The notes under the pieces were generated by a model. That model searched no databases, was not told where the DNA came from, and saw only the letters and a list, made by a program, of their open reading frames with translations. Positions 33,430 to 45,320 of a DNA stretch of 64,000 nt are shown here, piece after piece. Each line of letters opens with the position of its first letter. Positions within the stretch are counted from its first letter, which is position 1. Source of the DNA: Anadara kagoshimensis (Eukaryota > Mollusca > Bivalvia > Arcoida > Arcidae). Made by a program: the position numbers and the translations under genes. Location: contig CM037872.1 in the NCBI GenBank assembly GCA_021292105.1, forward strand, positions 6,807,291 through 6,871,290, in the 5' to 3' direction.

Positions 33430-34550
33430 TATTGTGTCAAAGGTTATATGATACACTTAACAAGTTAACTGAACATTCCTTCTTTAAGACTAATTACATA
33501 TTAAATCAGTATTATTTGTTTACAAATATGCTGAATCAGATTAAGCTCTGACATTCTGTTTCATGGTTTGTTAAATAATATCAATCTGGTCAATGTGTTA
33601 TTAATATTGGTCTATTTGCTTAATGATTCTTTTTATTGTTTCAATGGTAAGTTAGATGCCAGAAAAGCTATATACCTATCTGTTGCGAAATCTTTTTCTA
33701 ACATTTGGTGAACATTCTACATTGCAATGAAGATAGATGATTTGGACATTAACATGCTCTCTTGGAAAATTGTATTGAACTAATTTCTTTCATGTACAAA
33801 CAATTTTCATTTTTATGAAAATGTATTGGGAGAAATCTCCAACTGCTTGTACATTTAAAGCATAATTCAATAGCCTTAAAATTCACCCGAAATACACATT
33901 TTACCAGTAATAATAATAATAATAATAACGATATTATTTTTCGAGGGTTGCTTATTTGGACTGAGCCAATCTGACATGAGGCCCTTCAATATAAGTGATT
34001 ATATACTATTAATAAAATAACATTACTTTACATGTAGTAATTAAAAATAATTAAAATAATAATCACACAAAATATAAAACAAATGCTAAGTATAAAACTA
34101 TGTACAAGTGTATAAATATATATTAAACAACCAAATGTTAAGATAATATAATATTATCGAATTAATATGTAAAAAAAGTACTTTGATATAACTTTTTGAA
34201 AATCTTCAAAGATGTTGCATTTTTTAATTGTGTTGGTAATGAATTCCAAACTATTGAACCTGAGTATGAAATTGATGATTTTCTTAATTCTGAATTAGGT
34301 CTATATAAAAATAAATAAAAATAAAACCAGCATTTGAGGACATTTGTTATCAGTGTGTTGATATTGTTAATCTTTACGTTTAATGGTAATTTATTATTGT
34401 TATGTGTACATGCATTGTTTATGAATAAATGTTTTGTTAATAAATTTTAGTGTTGTTTTTGCGTTGCAATAAAAAATTGAAATAATGGATTACAGTTTCT
34501 AGCAGAAGATTATTAGCAAATCATAGGTCAGGAATACTGGTACGTCACTG
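33430..34550. other. No gene; a small AAT microsatellite
   Basis: A short (AAT)n run near 33908-33928. The rest is AT-rich without recognised features. Confidence 0.4.
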
Positions 34551-34552
34551 AG

Positions 34553-34832
34553 TCAGCCATTATCGCAGTATTGTTGATAATTTGTTGTCCCTGTGTCCAG
34601 GTTTGCCATTTATGTATTTGACGTCCCATAGTTCTATGTACCTTTCAACCAATTTTGATTACACACGTGGCGGGTGTAGCTAGATAAACAGGATGTGCCA
34701 ACCCTTCCGGAGCATCCGGTCTCACTTTTCTGGTTTAAGTTCACTTGTTTAACCTAACTTGTCAGTTTGGAAGTTTTACTTTGCTTTTGATAGTGATTCT
34801 GACATGGAGCAGTATGTTTGTTTTTGATACTA
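34553..34832 (+). repeat. Family R, 5'-truncated
   Basis: Starts near 'ccattatcgcagtattgttg' and ends '...gcagtatgtttgtttttgat'. Confidence 0.7.
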
Positions 34833-34989
34833 AGAAATACAGTCACAATATCGCATACGTCAAGATCACAGTGTTTGTGTATATAACGCTTCATATGCAT
34901 CCGACCATAATAAGTGAATGGTTGTAAGGGAGTTAATTAGTTAAAACAATGGAATGATTTTTATATTCATCACAACAATGTTTATGATA

Positions 34990-35352
34990 TGACGAAGTAC
35001 CTCAGTTGGTAGTGTGCTCACTCTTGAAGTGAGAGGTTGTAGGTTTGAACCCCGACTAGGTCTGATCAAAGATTTAAAAGTGGGTTTTAAGTTTTCTCTC
35101 GCCCTGTATCCGGGATTACGAAATTAAAGTCACTATTTTTTCGCATTGGAACTAAAAATAAAAGAGGTTTCTTGTCACGGTAGACATGACACGATAGACC
35201 CTGCTGTATAATGTCATCAGTGCAACGCACTGCAGAATCAGTCCAACGCACTGCAGAACTGTAAAACTTCTGCAACTTCGCCTAAAGCCGGCGACGTCTC
35301 CATATAAGTAAATATTCTAGAATGGGACTTTAAACATCATCTCAACTCAACC
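34990..35352 (+). mobile_element. Diverged family S SINE
   Basis: The head is 'gaagtacctcagttggtagt' with box B 'gtaggtttgaaccccg'. The body contains a short internal duplication, 'aacgcactgcagaa', twice at about 35223 and 35243. The tail ends in CATCATCTCAACTCAACCC. Confidence 0.7.
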
Positions 35353-35364
35353 CAACTCGATTTA

Positions 35365-35540
35365 CATTTCGCACGTGGAGGATGAGGCTGGCTAGACGTG
35401 TTACACTTTCGGGACACCCAGCCTAATTTCTCTGTAGAATATCAAGTTTTTACCTGCAGTTGTCAGTTTCAAAGTTTTAACTGTACTTTGCTTAGGGTTT
35501 GTGATTTGGATATGGACTTGTGTATTTGGTATTAAAAGTA
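35365..35540 (+). repeat. Family R 3' fragment, diverged
   Basis: 'cacgtggaggatgaggctgg' ... 'cttgtgtatttggtattaaa'. Confidence 0.5.
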
Positions 35541-36129
35541 CACTTTCGGTTCCAAATAAATGCGTTTTCCACTGCGTTCATAGGAAATTGGTTTAAAAGT
35601 CCCTTATTTTGATTAAAAATTACGTGACTTCAAAATGTCATGATAAAATATTTAGCCCACTTTTCACCTGTCTTTTGGTACAGTTTTGTTAGTTATATAA
35701 TTAGTAACTTTAGGTATTTTTAGCCACCGTCTTAAGTTATTAAGTTATTTTGGACCAAATATTTATATATGGATACAAAGCAGGAGTTTCCATATCCTGA
35801 CAACACAAAAATGTTGAGAATCTAAATGCATATAAGTTACATAATAAAGCAGTAAACACACTCAAAATACTTAAGATATCGAATAGACTTCATGACACGG
35901 TGACACATAAATGCACAAAAGTAGTTTATATAAAAAGGATATAATTTGTCTCCAAAAATAAACTGCACAAATTTAAATTTAGTTCGATATATTTAGTAAA
36001 AAGGTCTGTCATGTAAAATTTAAATATAAATCCGCTTTTCAATAGAAAAATATCTGCTTCTTGTCTATAGATTATCCATAATTTTTGCTAATTTGGGAAT
36101 CTTCAACTATGGATTTGTAGATTCCAGGT

Positions 36130-37900
36130 GAGTAGTTAACTAGGGCCTTGATGACATGCCATTTAATACAGGTCATAGCGATCACAACACAAGGAGTGGC
36201 TTACAACAGAAACATGGGCATTGATCACAAAGAGAAAACAACTGAAAGATCAAATCATCCAAACACAAGACCAGAAAGAGAGGCAAGAACTGCAAAAACA
36301 TTACTGGGACAAGAACCGGGAAGTGAAAAGGAGTGCAAGGAAAGACAAGAGATACTTTATTAAAGAGCTGACACAGGAAGCAGACACAGCAGCGGGTCAA
36401 AGAAACATGAAGAGACTCTAAGAGATAACGAGGACCCTCTCTGGAAAAAAACAGCAGACCAAGTCGCCCTGTCAATGACAAGAATGGAAACACTATTTCA
36501 GGCGAAGAAGAACAGAGAGCAAGATGGATGGAACACTTTAAGGGAACACTCAACAGACCAGCACCATCAGTTCTGCCAGACATCCCACCTCCCTCTAAAG
36601 TCCTCAATATCAACACTGGTCCACCTAGCAAGCACGAAATAATGAAGGCCATAAAGTCATTGAAATCTGGTAAAGCAACAGGCCTAGATGGTATACCACC
36701 CGAAGCATTCAAGGCAGATATCCAGACCTCAATTGACATGCTACATCCACTCCTTAACAAGATCTGGGAGCAGGAGAAAGTACCAGAAGATCGGAAGAAA
36801 GGACAACTTGTGAAGTTGCCAAGAAGAGGGACTTGTCATCCTGCAACAACTGGAGAGGAATCGTGCTCCTGTCGATCCCAGGGAAAGTACTGTCAAGAAT
36901 CATCTCAGAGAGACTTAAGATAGCACTGGACAAGACACTCCGAGATGAACAGGCTGGCTTTCGGCAAGATAGATAATGTACAGACCACATTGCCACCATG
37001 CGCATCATCATCGAACAGTCCCTGGAGTGGCAAGCCCTAATGTACTCAGTCTTTGTCGACTTTCAGAAGGCATTCGAGTGTGGATAGGGATGCCATCTGG
37101 AAACTGATGTACCATTATGGCTTTCCACCAAAGTTTGTTCAACAACTGTATGAAGGTGCCACTTGCCAAGTCATTCATGATGGGAAGCTGACAGAACCTT
37201 TCTCTGTACAAACCGGAGTCCGACAGGGATGCCTGTTGTCACCAACAATCTTCCTTAATGTCATTGACTGGATAATGCGTCAGACCACAACATCAAGGAA
37301 GCTGACAAGTTTGTTTACCTGGGCAGTGTCATCAGTATGGGGGTACAAATGAAGACATAAAGTGCCGCATCAACAAAGCCAAATTTATTTTCAAATTCCT
37401 TCAACCAATCTGGAGATCAACAGCCCTCTCAATAAAATACAAGATCCGGATCTTCAACATCAACGTCAAGTCCATCCTACTATATGGCTCAGAAACCTAG
37501 AGAGTAACTAAGACCAACACCCACAAACTCCAGACATTTGTCAACAGATGCCTCAGGAACATCCTTAACATCAGATGGCCTGAAGTTGTCTCAAACAAAC
37601 AACTATTGGACAGGACCAGACAAGTTCCAATCGAGTCTGAAATCAGGAAACGAAAATGGAGATGAATTGGCCACACACTACGCAAGCCTACATCAAATGC
37701 CACCAGGCAGGCTCTTGACTGGAACCCACAAGAGAAGAGGAAGAGAGGCCAACCTAAACAGACTTGTCGTAGGAGTATCGACACTTGGGCACAAACAGTT
37801 TGAAAGACTTGGGCCGAACTGAAAAAAATAGCCCAAAACTGTGTCAGATGGAGAGGTGTTGTTGCGGCCCTTTGTTCCCCAGAAATCAAGAAGAATAAGT
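36130..37900 (+). pseudogene. Decayed non-LTR (LINE) reverse transcriptase
   Basis: Coding fragments in shifting frames trace one + strand retrotransposon ORF. 36221-36421 is a Lys/Gln-rich region upstream of the RT. 36528-36840 carries the start of the RT domain, with K-S-G-K-A-T-G-L-D-G-I-P-P-E-A. 36840-37080 continues in another frame with an 'E-Q-A-G-F'-type block and 'F-V-D-F-Q-K-A-F'. 37080-37300 has V-R-Q-G-C-L-L-S-P. Then a deletion removes the [YF]-x-D-D catalytic block and joins directly to the downstream 'Y-L-G-S-V-I-S' region, followed by 'L-L-Y-G-S-E-T' and an Arg-rich C-terminal tail near 37740-37800. There are multiple frameshifts and stops, so it is inactive. The clade (RTE-like or other) was not resolved. 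Confidence 0.85.
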
Positions 37901-37966
37901 CAATGGGTAGAATATAAAAGTCAATTGGATGAAAGAACTGATCACCTCAGGAACTGCCTTTGGAAC

Positions 37967-38240
37967 TGGCAGGTCAGATATAACACGCGAATTTCCACCA
38001 GGGAAGTGAAGGCAGGTGCTCCAGAATCGTAAGCACCCCATGTAGCTACCTACATCCACCACGTGTGTAATCAAAATTGTGTAAAGGAACATATAACAAT
38101 GGGACGTCAAATATACCCAGGACAATCCTGAACACAGAGGCGTTGAATCGTCAACAATACCGTGATGACGGCCATAACATTTTATGCTTGCCTTGATAAG
38201 CCTAGGCTTGCAATATCCCTGAGTCAACAATTTATTTGTA
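37967..38240 (-). repeat. Family R, 3' part
   Basis: 'cgaatttccaccagggaagt' ... 'caatatccctgagtcaacaa'. It begins right after the LINE remnant and lacks the extreme 3' end, so one of the two elements may have cut the other. Confidence 0.65.
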
Positions 38241-38811
38241 ATATATGTAACATACTCTGCAATTACAGAAAAGTGTATATGCATTTAACATTGCTAAATT
38301 ATACAAACTAATACTAATGAATTTGAGGGATCATGTAAAGTGATGTATAAATAATCGATACGGCCAATGTGACTTTTGCTTCAAATACAATCTTAGTAAC
38401 TGAAAAAAAGTATTTTGTTTACATAATCAGAAATTCAGAAACACTTACTTAATGTATAATGAACTTTTGACATTAAAATAATCTAAGTTATAGTAAAAAT
38501 AAATGATCGTATATATCGATTACGAAGAATTGCTAAAACTATTTTAGAGCTCATGTTTTATTTATATATAATTTAGTTTTCTGTTTTATTTGAACTATCA
38601 TTTCAGATTAAATGTAGGCGTGATTAAGTTGTTTGTAATATCTTAATTATGTTTGTTCATATTTGTTTTAGAAATTGCCCTTAAAATGAAATTAATCAAT
38701 TTTGGGAATTATTGATTTTTATAATAAAGAAGTTAATTTATGTTACACTGTCAGTTAAATTTGTAGTCACGTTGTGAAATTTAAGTCACATCCAGCTCTG
38801 AATCGTATCAA

Positions 38812-38955
38812 AATATTGTTGAAATTTATGACGTCTTTGTATCCAAAACTATTTTAGATATATATATATATATAACGTCCCATGTTGTTGTCATTTTCAA
38901 TATAGATTATACCCGTGTCTGTTGAAGTTAGATAGACAGGAGGTGCTAACACTTG
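38812..38955 (+). repeat. Diverged family R copy
   Basis: 'aatattgttgaaatttatga' ... 'gatagacaggaggtgctaac'; the remainder of the copy is missing. Confidence 0.5.
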
Positions 38956-39384
38956 TTTCTTCCATCTCTAAATATGAAAGATTGAAGTGTCCAGTGTAGG
39001 AAAGCCATGTGGAATTTTTCTGTCTTTCAGCACGTGTTTTTTGTCTTTCATCACGTGATTTTCAGTGACGTAACAATCCAAAAGACAATTGAATGTCGGC
39101 ATTCTATGGGGTAATGACGTTGTTTGCGGGAAAATGACATCTAAAAAATTTAGAAACTTTAATTGCGTTTCAAATGTTTTATTCTGAGAGATAAGAATAA
39201 ATAGCTTTGTTTTCTAGTTTATACATTATGTATAAATCATATTCAGGTACATTCTGTCCGATGGTCATATTTATTTTTATGTAAAACTTTAAATAAAAAA
39301 GTTAGATTTTCAAAGATGGCGTCGATGTCGATGTTACTTCATTTTGAAGCCAAAAATTGTCATCAAAATGGGAGAAAAGAATCA

Positions 39385-39527
39385 ATTATGAGTTTATCCG
39401 TGTAGGATAAGGAAATCTCGCCCTCGGGGTTGAATATTTCTGTCAGAGACTCGGCAAGCCTCGTCTCTGACTGAAATATTCAACCCCTCGGGTGAGATTT
39501 CCCTATCCTACATGGATACTCATAATA
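39385..39527. repeat. Near-perfect ~140-bp palindrome
   Basis: The left arm (from 'aattatgagtttatccgtgt') and the right arm (ending 'acatggatactcataatata') pair over about 65 bases each with few mismatches. The arms meet at 'actcggcaagcctcgt'. Any transcript would fold into a long hairpin. It is probably a foldback MITE or the collapsed ends of one. Confidence 0.85.
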
Positions 39528-39544
39528 TATTCTATTAATCTGTA

Positions 39545-40060
39545 TCCAAATATCCAAATTATCCCCAATACACTTGACTTTCAATAGTTCTATGTTCATT
39601 GTTAATGTGATATATTGTGGTTCTAGTGAGCTAGAGAGGAGGTATTTGCGCTCCCGGGCTGCTCGGGTCTGACATCTTTAGAGAAAAAATCTTCGGACTA
39701 TTGGACGTCAAATATGTCCACAATAATTTTATACAGAAACAGTACTAACAGTACTAATAAGCGATATTGTGATGATTATACTTTTTGAGCAAAAGAATTA
39801 GCTCTAACAAAAACTATCTAAAGTGAGACAACGATCGCAAACGTCTTTATATCTTTGATATATATATAACAGGAAAAGAATAACATCATTTTCAAATACC
39901 GACCCAAAAACCTTTTTGAGAGGCTCGATATACACAGTCTTGCAATATCAAGGAGTTCACATTTAATGTGCGAGACGTTTGTTTCATTGTATACAGTTCT
40001 AGTAGGTAGTATATTAGCAGTATATTAATTGTGAAACAAATATATCATTTCAAGAAGCAG
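39545..40060. repeat. Two old, oppositely oriented family R copies
   Basis: The + strand remnant at 39545-39690 shows 'gtgagctagagaggaggtat'. The minus-strand remnant at 39700-40060 shows 'ggacgtcaaatatgtccaca' and 'cttgcaatatcaaggagttc'. Both are strongly diverged. Confidence 0.4.
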
Positions 40061-40086
40061 TTATTAGGTCATTGCTTCATTGAATA

Positions 40087-40348
40087 GAGTTGAGTTGAGT
40101 TATGATGTTTAACGTTCCAGTCAAGAATACTTTTATTGAGACGTCGCCAGCTATAGACGCAGGTGCACACATTTTGCCTGTGAATTGCGCTGATGGCATT
40201 GTACAGCAGGGTTCTTTATCGTGCCAAACCTACCAAGACACGGGACCTCGTTTTTATGTTCCAAGCCAAATGTACTGTAATACCGAGTGCTTGGCGAAAG
40301 AACAGCCACTACCCACTTTAAAGTCTTGAGTCAGACTCGGTCGGAGTT
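40087..40348 (-). mobile_element. Family S SINE lacking its tRNA head
   Basis: The tail 'gagttgagttatgatgttta' is at the left. Similarity stops abruptly at 'agactcggtcggagttc', where the tRNA-like head should begin. The break coincides with the start of a coding-looking stretch. Confidence 0.7.
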
Positions 40349-40784
40349 CTTCCTAGGAAAGATGACAAAAGAATAATAGGTAATTTCAAGCTCACTTGGA
40401 TAGATAAGGATCATACCATTCACTTAATCTCGAAATTTGGAATAGTTAAGAAAGAACATACGGCTCTGTATAGATATGCATGTGGCGGAATGATTTGGAG
40501 ACAGTCGTCTCTTCAGAGGATCATTATATAATATCCATAAATGATATGTTTTTCATTCAAAATTACATTTTACAAAGATACACATTATTTTTGGGGTGTG
40601 TTTAAAAAAAAGTGAGCTCCGCACTTTGTATAGTAATTTGAAAATATTATATTTATTGACAGAAAATGAGGGGTTATTTCCCTTGCATAGAAGGGTTGAA
40701 AAGGAAAAATGTAATCAAACAGTTGATGGATATATATTTAAGTATAATGGCCAGCATGCATACTTGTTAATAAACGTGGTATGA
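40349..40784 (+). pseudogene. Orphan coding-like fragments, origin unknown
   Basis: From 40349 a 60-codon frame reads like real protein (for example W-I-D-K-D-H-T-I-H-L-I-S-K-F-G and R-Y-A-C-G-G-M) and ends at the TAA finishing 40531. It may instead start at a splice acceptor, 'ttcttcctag', ending at 40356. A second 62-codon frame at 40596-40784 contains N-E-G-L-F-P-L-H-R-R-V and K-Y-N-G-Q-H-A-Y-L-L-I-N-V-V. No family is recognised. They could be the end of a transposon ORF or a lost gene. Confidence 0.3.
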
Positions 40785-41149
40785 ATGATTGTGATATGCC
40801 TTGTATGTTTCTTTTAAATTGTTTAAATTGTGAAAAAAAAAATAAAAAATATATATAAACATAGATGATATTAATTTATAATTATTTCTTATTATTAAAT
40901 GAAATTTTTTGTTGTCGTGTGTTATAAGAAAACTTGTCAAATCATTCGATTCTGCATAAAGATATATAATATATATTAGATGATTTCTCTTCACAATTCT
41001 AAATTGAAAGAATATTTGAACACCATCTATCCTAGTGAGCATGCAATAAAAGATTCGACTGATGCTCCCATTCTGTTTCATATTTAGACTTGTACTTCAA
41101 TTATGACGGCCACAAAAGGATACCTTTGAAAATGTATAACAAACGTGAT

Positions 41150-41635
41150 GACTTACATTCAATTTTATTGTCAACATTACATTTCTATGCAACAATATAC
41201 CTACTTATGGTGTATTTGGTTCTCAATATATACGCTATGGTGTAGCCTGCTTTCATTACGGGAACTTTTTACAACTTTGCAAGCTGCTTACAAATAAAAT
41301 GTTGACAAAGTGATATTGCTAACCTAGGCTTATCGGAACCCTCGAAATGTTTAAAGGCCCTCATCATACTAGTAATGATAAGTTTGATGTGTCTGTGTAT
41401 AGGATTGCCCAGGATAAATTTGACATCCCAGTTTCATGTTCCTTTCCCTGAAGTTTGATAACACATATGGTTGGTGTAGCTAGCTAATAATAAGGTACTT
41501 ACCCTTTCCGAGCACCCGGCCTGATTTCCCTGGTGGAAGTTCACGTGTTAAACCTAACTCGTCAGTTCCAAAGTTTTCACTTTGCTTTTAGATTGTGATT
41601 CGGGCACGGATTAGTATATTTGGTTTTTTAATCAA
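41150..41635 (+). repeat. Family R, longest-type copy
   Basis: Starts upstream of the usual block ('tcaattttattgtcaacatt') and runs to '...tagtatatttggtttttta'. With 16500-17035 and 44125-44600 it defines the 5' extent of R. Confidence 0.7.
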
Positions 41636-41953
41636 ATATTAGATATATGGTCTCAGTACACCAAGACTCATCTTGAATAATATAAAATTTATATGAATAC
41701 TATATGCCTCTTATAACGTCATTAACACATTTAACTGATGTAGGCAGTTGTTGACGTAAACTATAGATTTCGGAAATTCCCTATAAAAAAAATAAGTGTA
41801 AACTTTGACATTTAAAAATATTTAAACAATTTAGACAAAACGGATTATATTTTCATCATTCTGTAAACAATCCAACCCATCTATTAATTACATACCAGTT
41901 TTACACTTTATTCGTAGTGAGTATTTATCCAGAGTCTCGCCCTTTCAGAATTA

Positions 41954-43474
41954 CCACACAGCAAGTTAGCAACTACTGTGAAGGTTAATCCACAACAAGT
42001 TAGCAACTACTGTGAAGGTTAATCCACAGCAAGTTAGCAACTACTGTGAAGGTTAATCCACAGCAAGTTAGCAACTACTGTGAAGGTTAATCCACAACAA
42101 GTTAGCAACTACTGTGAAGGTTAATCCACAGCAAGTTAGCAACTACTGTGAAGGTTAATCCACAGCAAGTTAGCAACTACTGTGAAGGTTAATCCACAGC
42201 AAGTTAGCAACTACTGTGAAGGTTAATCCACAGCAAGTTAGCAACTACTGTGAAGGTTAATTTACAAGTTAGCAACTACTGTGAAGGTTAATCCACAGCA
42301 AGTTAGCAACTACTGTGAAGGTTAATCCACAGCAAGTTAGCAACTACTGTGAAGGTTAATTTACAAGTTAGCAACTACTGTGAAGGTTAATCCACAGCAA
42401 GTTAGCAACTACTGTGAAGGTTAATCCACAGCAAGTTAGCAACTTCTTTGAAGGTTAATCCACAGCAAGTTAGCAACTACTGTGAAGGTTAATTTACAAG
42501 TTAGCAACTACTGTGAAGGTTAATCCACAACAAGTTAGCAACTACTGTGAAGGTTAATTTACAAGTTAGCAACTACTGTGAAGGTTAATCCACAGCAAGT
42601 TAGCAACTACTGTGAAGGTTAATCCACAGCAAATTAGCAACTACTGTGAAGGTTAATCCACAGCAAGTTAGCAACTACTGTGAAGGTTAATCCACAGCAA
42701 ATTAGCAACTACTTTGAAGGTTAATCCACAACAAATTAGCAACTACTGTGAAGGTTAATCCACAGCAAGTTAGCAACTTCTTTGAAGGTTAATCCACAGC
42801 AAATTAGCAACTACTGTGAAGGTTAATCCACAGCCAGTTATCAACTACTGTGAAGGTTAATCCACAGCAAGTTAGCAACTACTGTGAAGGTTAATCCACA
42901 GCAAGTTAGCAACTACTGTGAAGGTTAATCCACAGCAAGTTAGCAACTACTGTGAAGGTTAATCCACAGCAAGTTAGCAACTACTGTGAAGGTTAATCCA
43001 CAGCAAGTTAGCAACTACTTTGAAGGTTAATCCACAACAAATTAGCAACTACTGTGAAGGTTAATCCACAGCAAGTTAGCAACTTCTTTGAAGGTTAATC
43101 CACAGCAAGTTAGCAACTACTGTGAAGGTTAATCCACAGCAAATTAGCAACTACTGTGAAGGTTAATCCACAGCAAATAAGCAACTACTGTGAAGGTTAA
43201 TCCACAGCAAGTTAGCAACTACTGTGAAGGTTAATCCACAGCAAATTAGCAACTACTGTGAAGGTTAATCCACAGCAAGTTAGCAACTACTGTGAAGGTT
43301 AATCCACAGCAAGTTAGCAACTACTGTGAAGGTTAATCCATAGCAAGTTAGCAACTACTGTGAAGGTTAATCCACAGCAAATTAGCAACTACTGTGAAGG
43401 TTAATTCACAGCAAATTAGCAACTACTGTGAAGGTTAATCGACAGCAAATTAGCAACTACTGTGAAGGTTAATC
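41954..43474. repeat. 34-bp satellite array, about 45 copies
   Basis: The unit 'cagcaagttagcaactactg' + 'tgaaggttaatcca' (34 bp) is repeated head to tail for about 1.5 kb with very little divergence. Recurrent variants include a 31-bp form in which the CCACAG spacer is replaced by TTA, AAATTAGC for AAGTTAGC, and ACTTCTTTG for ACTACTGTG. The variants recur in blocks, as expected from unequal exchange. There is no open frame or obvious promoter motif. Confidence 0.95.
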
Positions 43475-44120
43475 TATCTTTAGTCAGACGCAAACGATTA
43501 ATAAGAAACGTCCTTATTTCTTTAAAAACGTTGTCACATTTTTTTAAGGGGATGTTATTATAATTATAATAAAATTATTGTAATTTCAACAATCCAAACA
43601 CTTAATTTTAAGAATGCTAATAAGACATTTACATTTTCCGTATCAATTCTATAATTTTTGTATAAATAATTTGTTCTGCTTCAAAAGCTAATAATTTCGT
43701 ATTTTTGTTTAATGAAGTTTCACAATCTATGTTAATTAACTGATAATTTATTTAAATTGGTATTTCTCAAACCCTTTTTAAAATATTTTTAGTGAACACA
43801 CACCAGCAATTGCAGAAGTAATGCGCAATTGTCAATCCTTGTTATTATTAGTTATATATTTATAAAGTCATTCTATAAGAACATAATAATATATTCAACT
43901 CTCGTTTGTTTCAATGATTTTGATAAGATAAATCTTTTCTGTTATTTTTGTAGAAATAAATGGTTTCTAAGTGACGTTATTATATTATGAAAAATACAGA
44001 GAAGAGTTTATACTCCTACGCCATAGAGATGGTTTTTCATATTTAAATATTGAATGAACAAAATTGCAGGTTAAATCATTGTATGAAATAAATCTTAAGT
44101 CCTCTTTTTTATTAAAAATA
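43475..44120. other. AT-rich, no feature seen
   Basis: Nothing recognised between the satellite and the next family R copy. Confidence 0.4.
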
Positions 44121-44124
44121 AAAC

Positions 44125-44600
44125 AAACAACATACTAATCCATATCCGAGCAAAGAAAAAACTTTGGAACTGACAAGTTAGGTTAGACACGTGAACTTGC
44201 GTCAGGGAAATGAGGCCGGGTGCTCCGAAAGGGTAAGCACCTCCCGTTTAGCTAGCTACACCCTCCACGTGTGTAGTCAAAATTGTGTGAAAGGAACATG
44301 GAACTATGAGACGTCAAAAATATCCAGGGCAATCTTGAACACAGAGACATCAAACTTGTCAACAATACAGTGATGACGGCCATAAAACTTTTTAAGGGCC
44401 TTGATAAGACTAGGGTTGCAATATCCCTGAGCCAACAGTTTATTTGCAAATAGCCTATTTCGTTGTACAAAGTCCCCGTAGTGGAAACAAGCTCTACTAT
44501 AGCGTATTAATTGGGAAACAAATACACCATAAGCAGGAGAAGCAGGTATATTGCTGCATAAAAAAGGAAAGTTGACAATAGAAAAATTGAAGTCATCACG
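44125..44600 (-). repeat. Family R, near full length
   Basis: The 3' end 'aaacaacatactaatccata' is at the left and the long-form 5' end 'aaagttgacaatagaaaaat' at the right. It carries a short local duplication, 'agcagg' twice near 44533. Confidence 0.75.
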
Positions 44601-44705
44601 TTTGTCATAAAGTTTGGAATGTAGCCTTTCGTTTGCGTCATAATTCAGGTATAAGTCTAAATATGAAGCAGAATGAAATGACAGAATTCGAAACTTCGTA
44701 CAGTT

Positions 44706-45027
44706 TGCAAAATTTACTTTCTGTTCTGCTGAAAATTTTGATATTTCTATATTTTAATTGCAAAAGCAATTTCGTTCCATAATTTTAAAGTGTTTTAAGG
44801 TGGAAAACTGAAGCTCTAGCCTACACAAAGTGATATAATATTGGACATGGTGCATTTATTACTTTGAGGAGGAAGCAAAATTCACTTTGCATTCTGCTCA
44901 AAATTTCTTATGTTTCTATTTTTAATGACAAAATTAATTACGTCCGTAACTTTAAATTATTTGAAGGTGAGAAACTGAAGTTCTAGCCTACTCAAAGTGA
45001 TATAATATTGGACATGGTGAATTATTA
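44706..45027. repeat. ~165-bp tandem duplication
   Basis: Both copies end in 'agtgatataatattggacat' + 'ggtg' (about 44829 and 44996) and contain 'tctagcctac' before it. The copies are diverged in their first halves. Confidence 0.7.
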
Positions 45028-45036
45028 CTAAATATG

Positions 45037-45320
45037 TTTTGATTTTGCAGTACTAGACGGCCGTTTTGGAATATGATCAGGATTGTTCTGATCAAAAATA
45101 AACATACCAATCCCTGTTCGAATCACAATGCAGAAGCAAAGTAAAAACATTGAAACTGGCAAATAAGTTAACACGTGGACTTCAACAAGGCAAGTCAGGC
45201 CGGGTTCTTCGTAAGGGTAAGCACCTCTTGTTAAGCTACGTACAACCGCCACGTGTGTAATCAAAATCGAGTGAAAGGAATATGAATTATGGGACGTCAA
45301 ACATATCCAGGGCAGCCCTG
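45037..45320 (-). repeat. Family T end fused to a family R copy
   Basis: 45037-45078 is a family T terminus ('cagtactagacggccgtttt'). From 45088, 'atcaaaaataaacatacca' begins a minus-strand R copy running to 'acatatccagggcagccctg'. Confidence 0.6.

Noticed and set aside
36182-36760. 192-codon minus-strand ORF
   Set aside because: It is antisense to the recognisable LINE coding sequence and has no family features of its own.
41954-43474. Could the 34-bp array be a CRISPR array?
   Set aside because: The whole unit repeats with no unique spacers, and the setting is an animal genome with introns and SINEs. It is a satellite.
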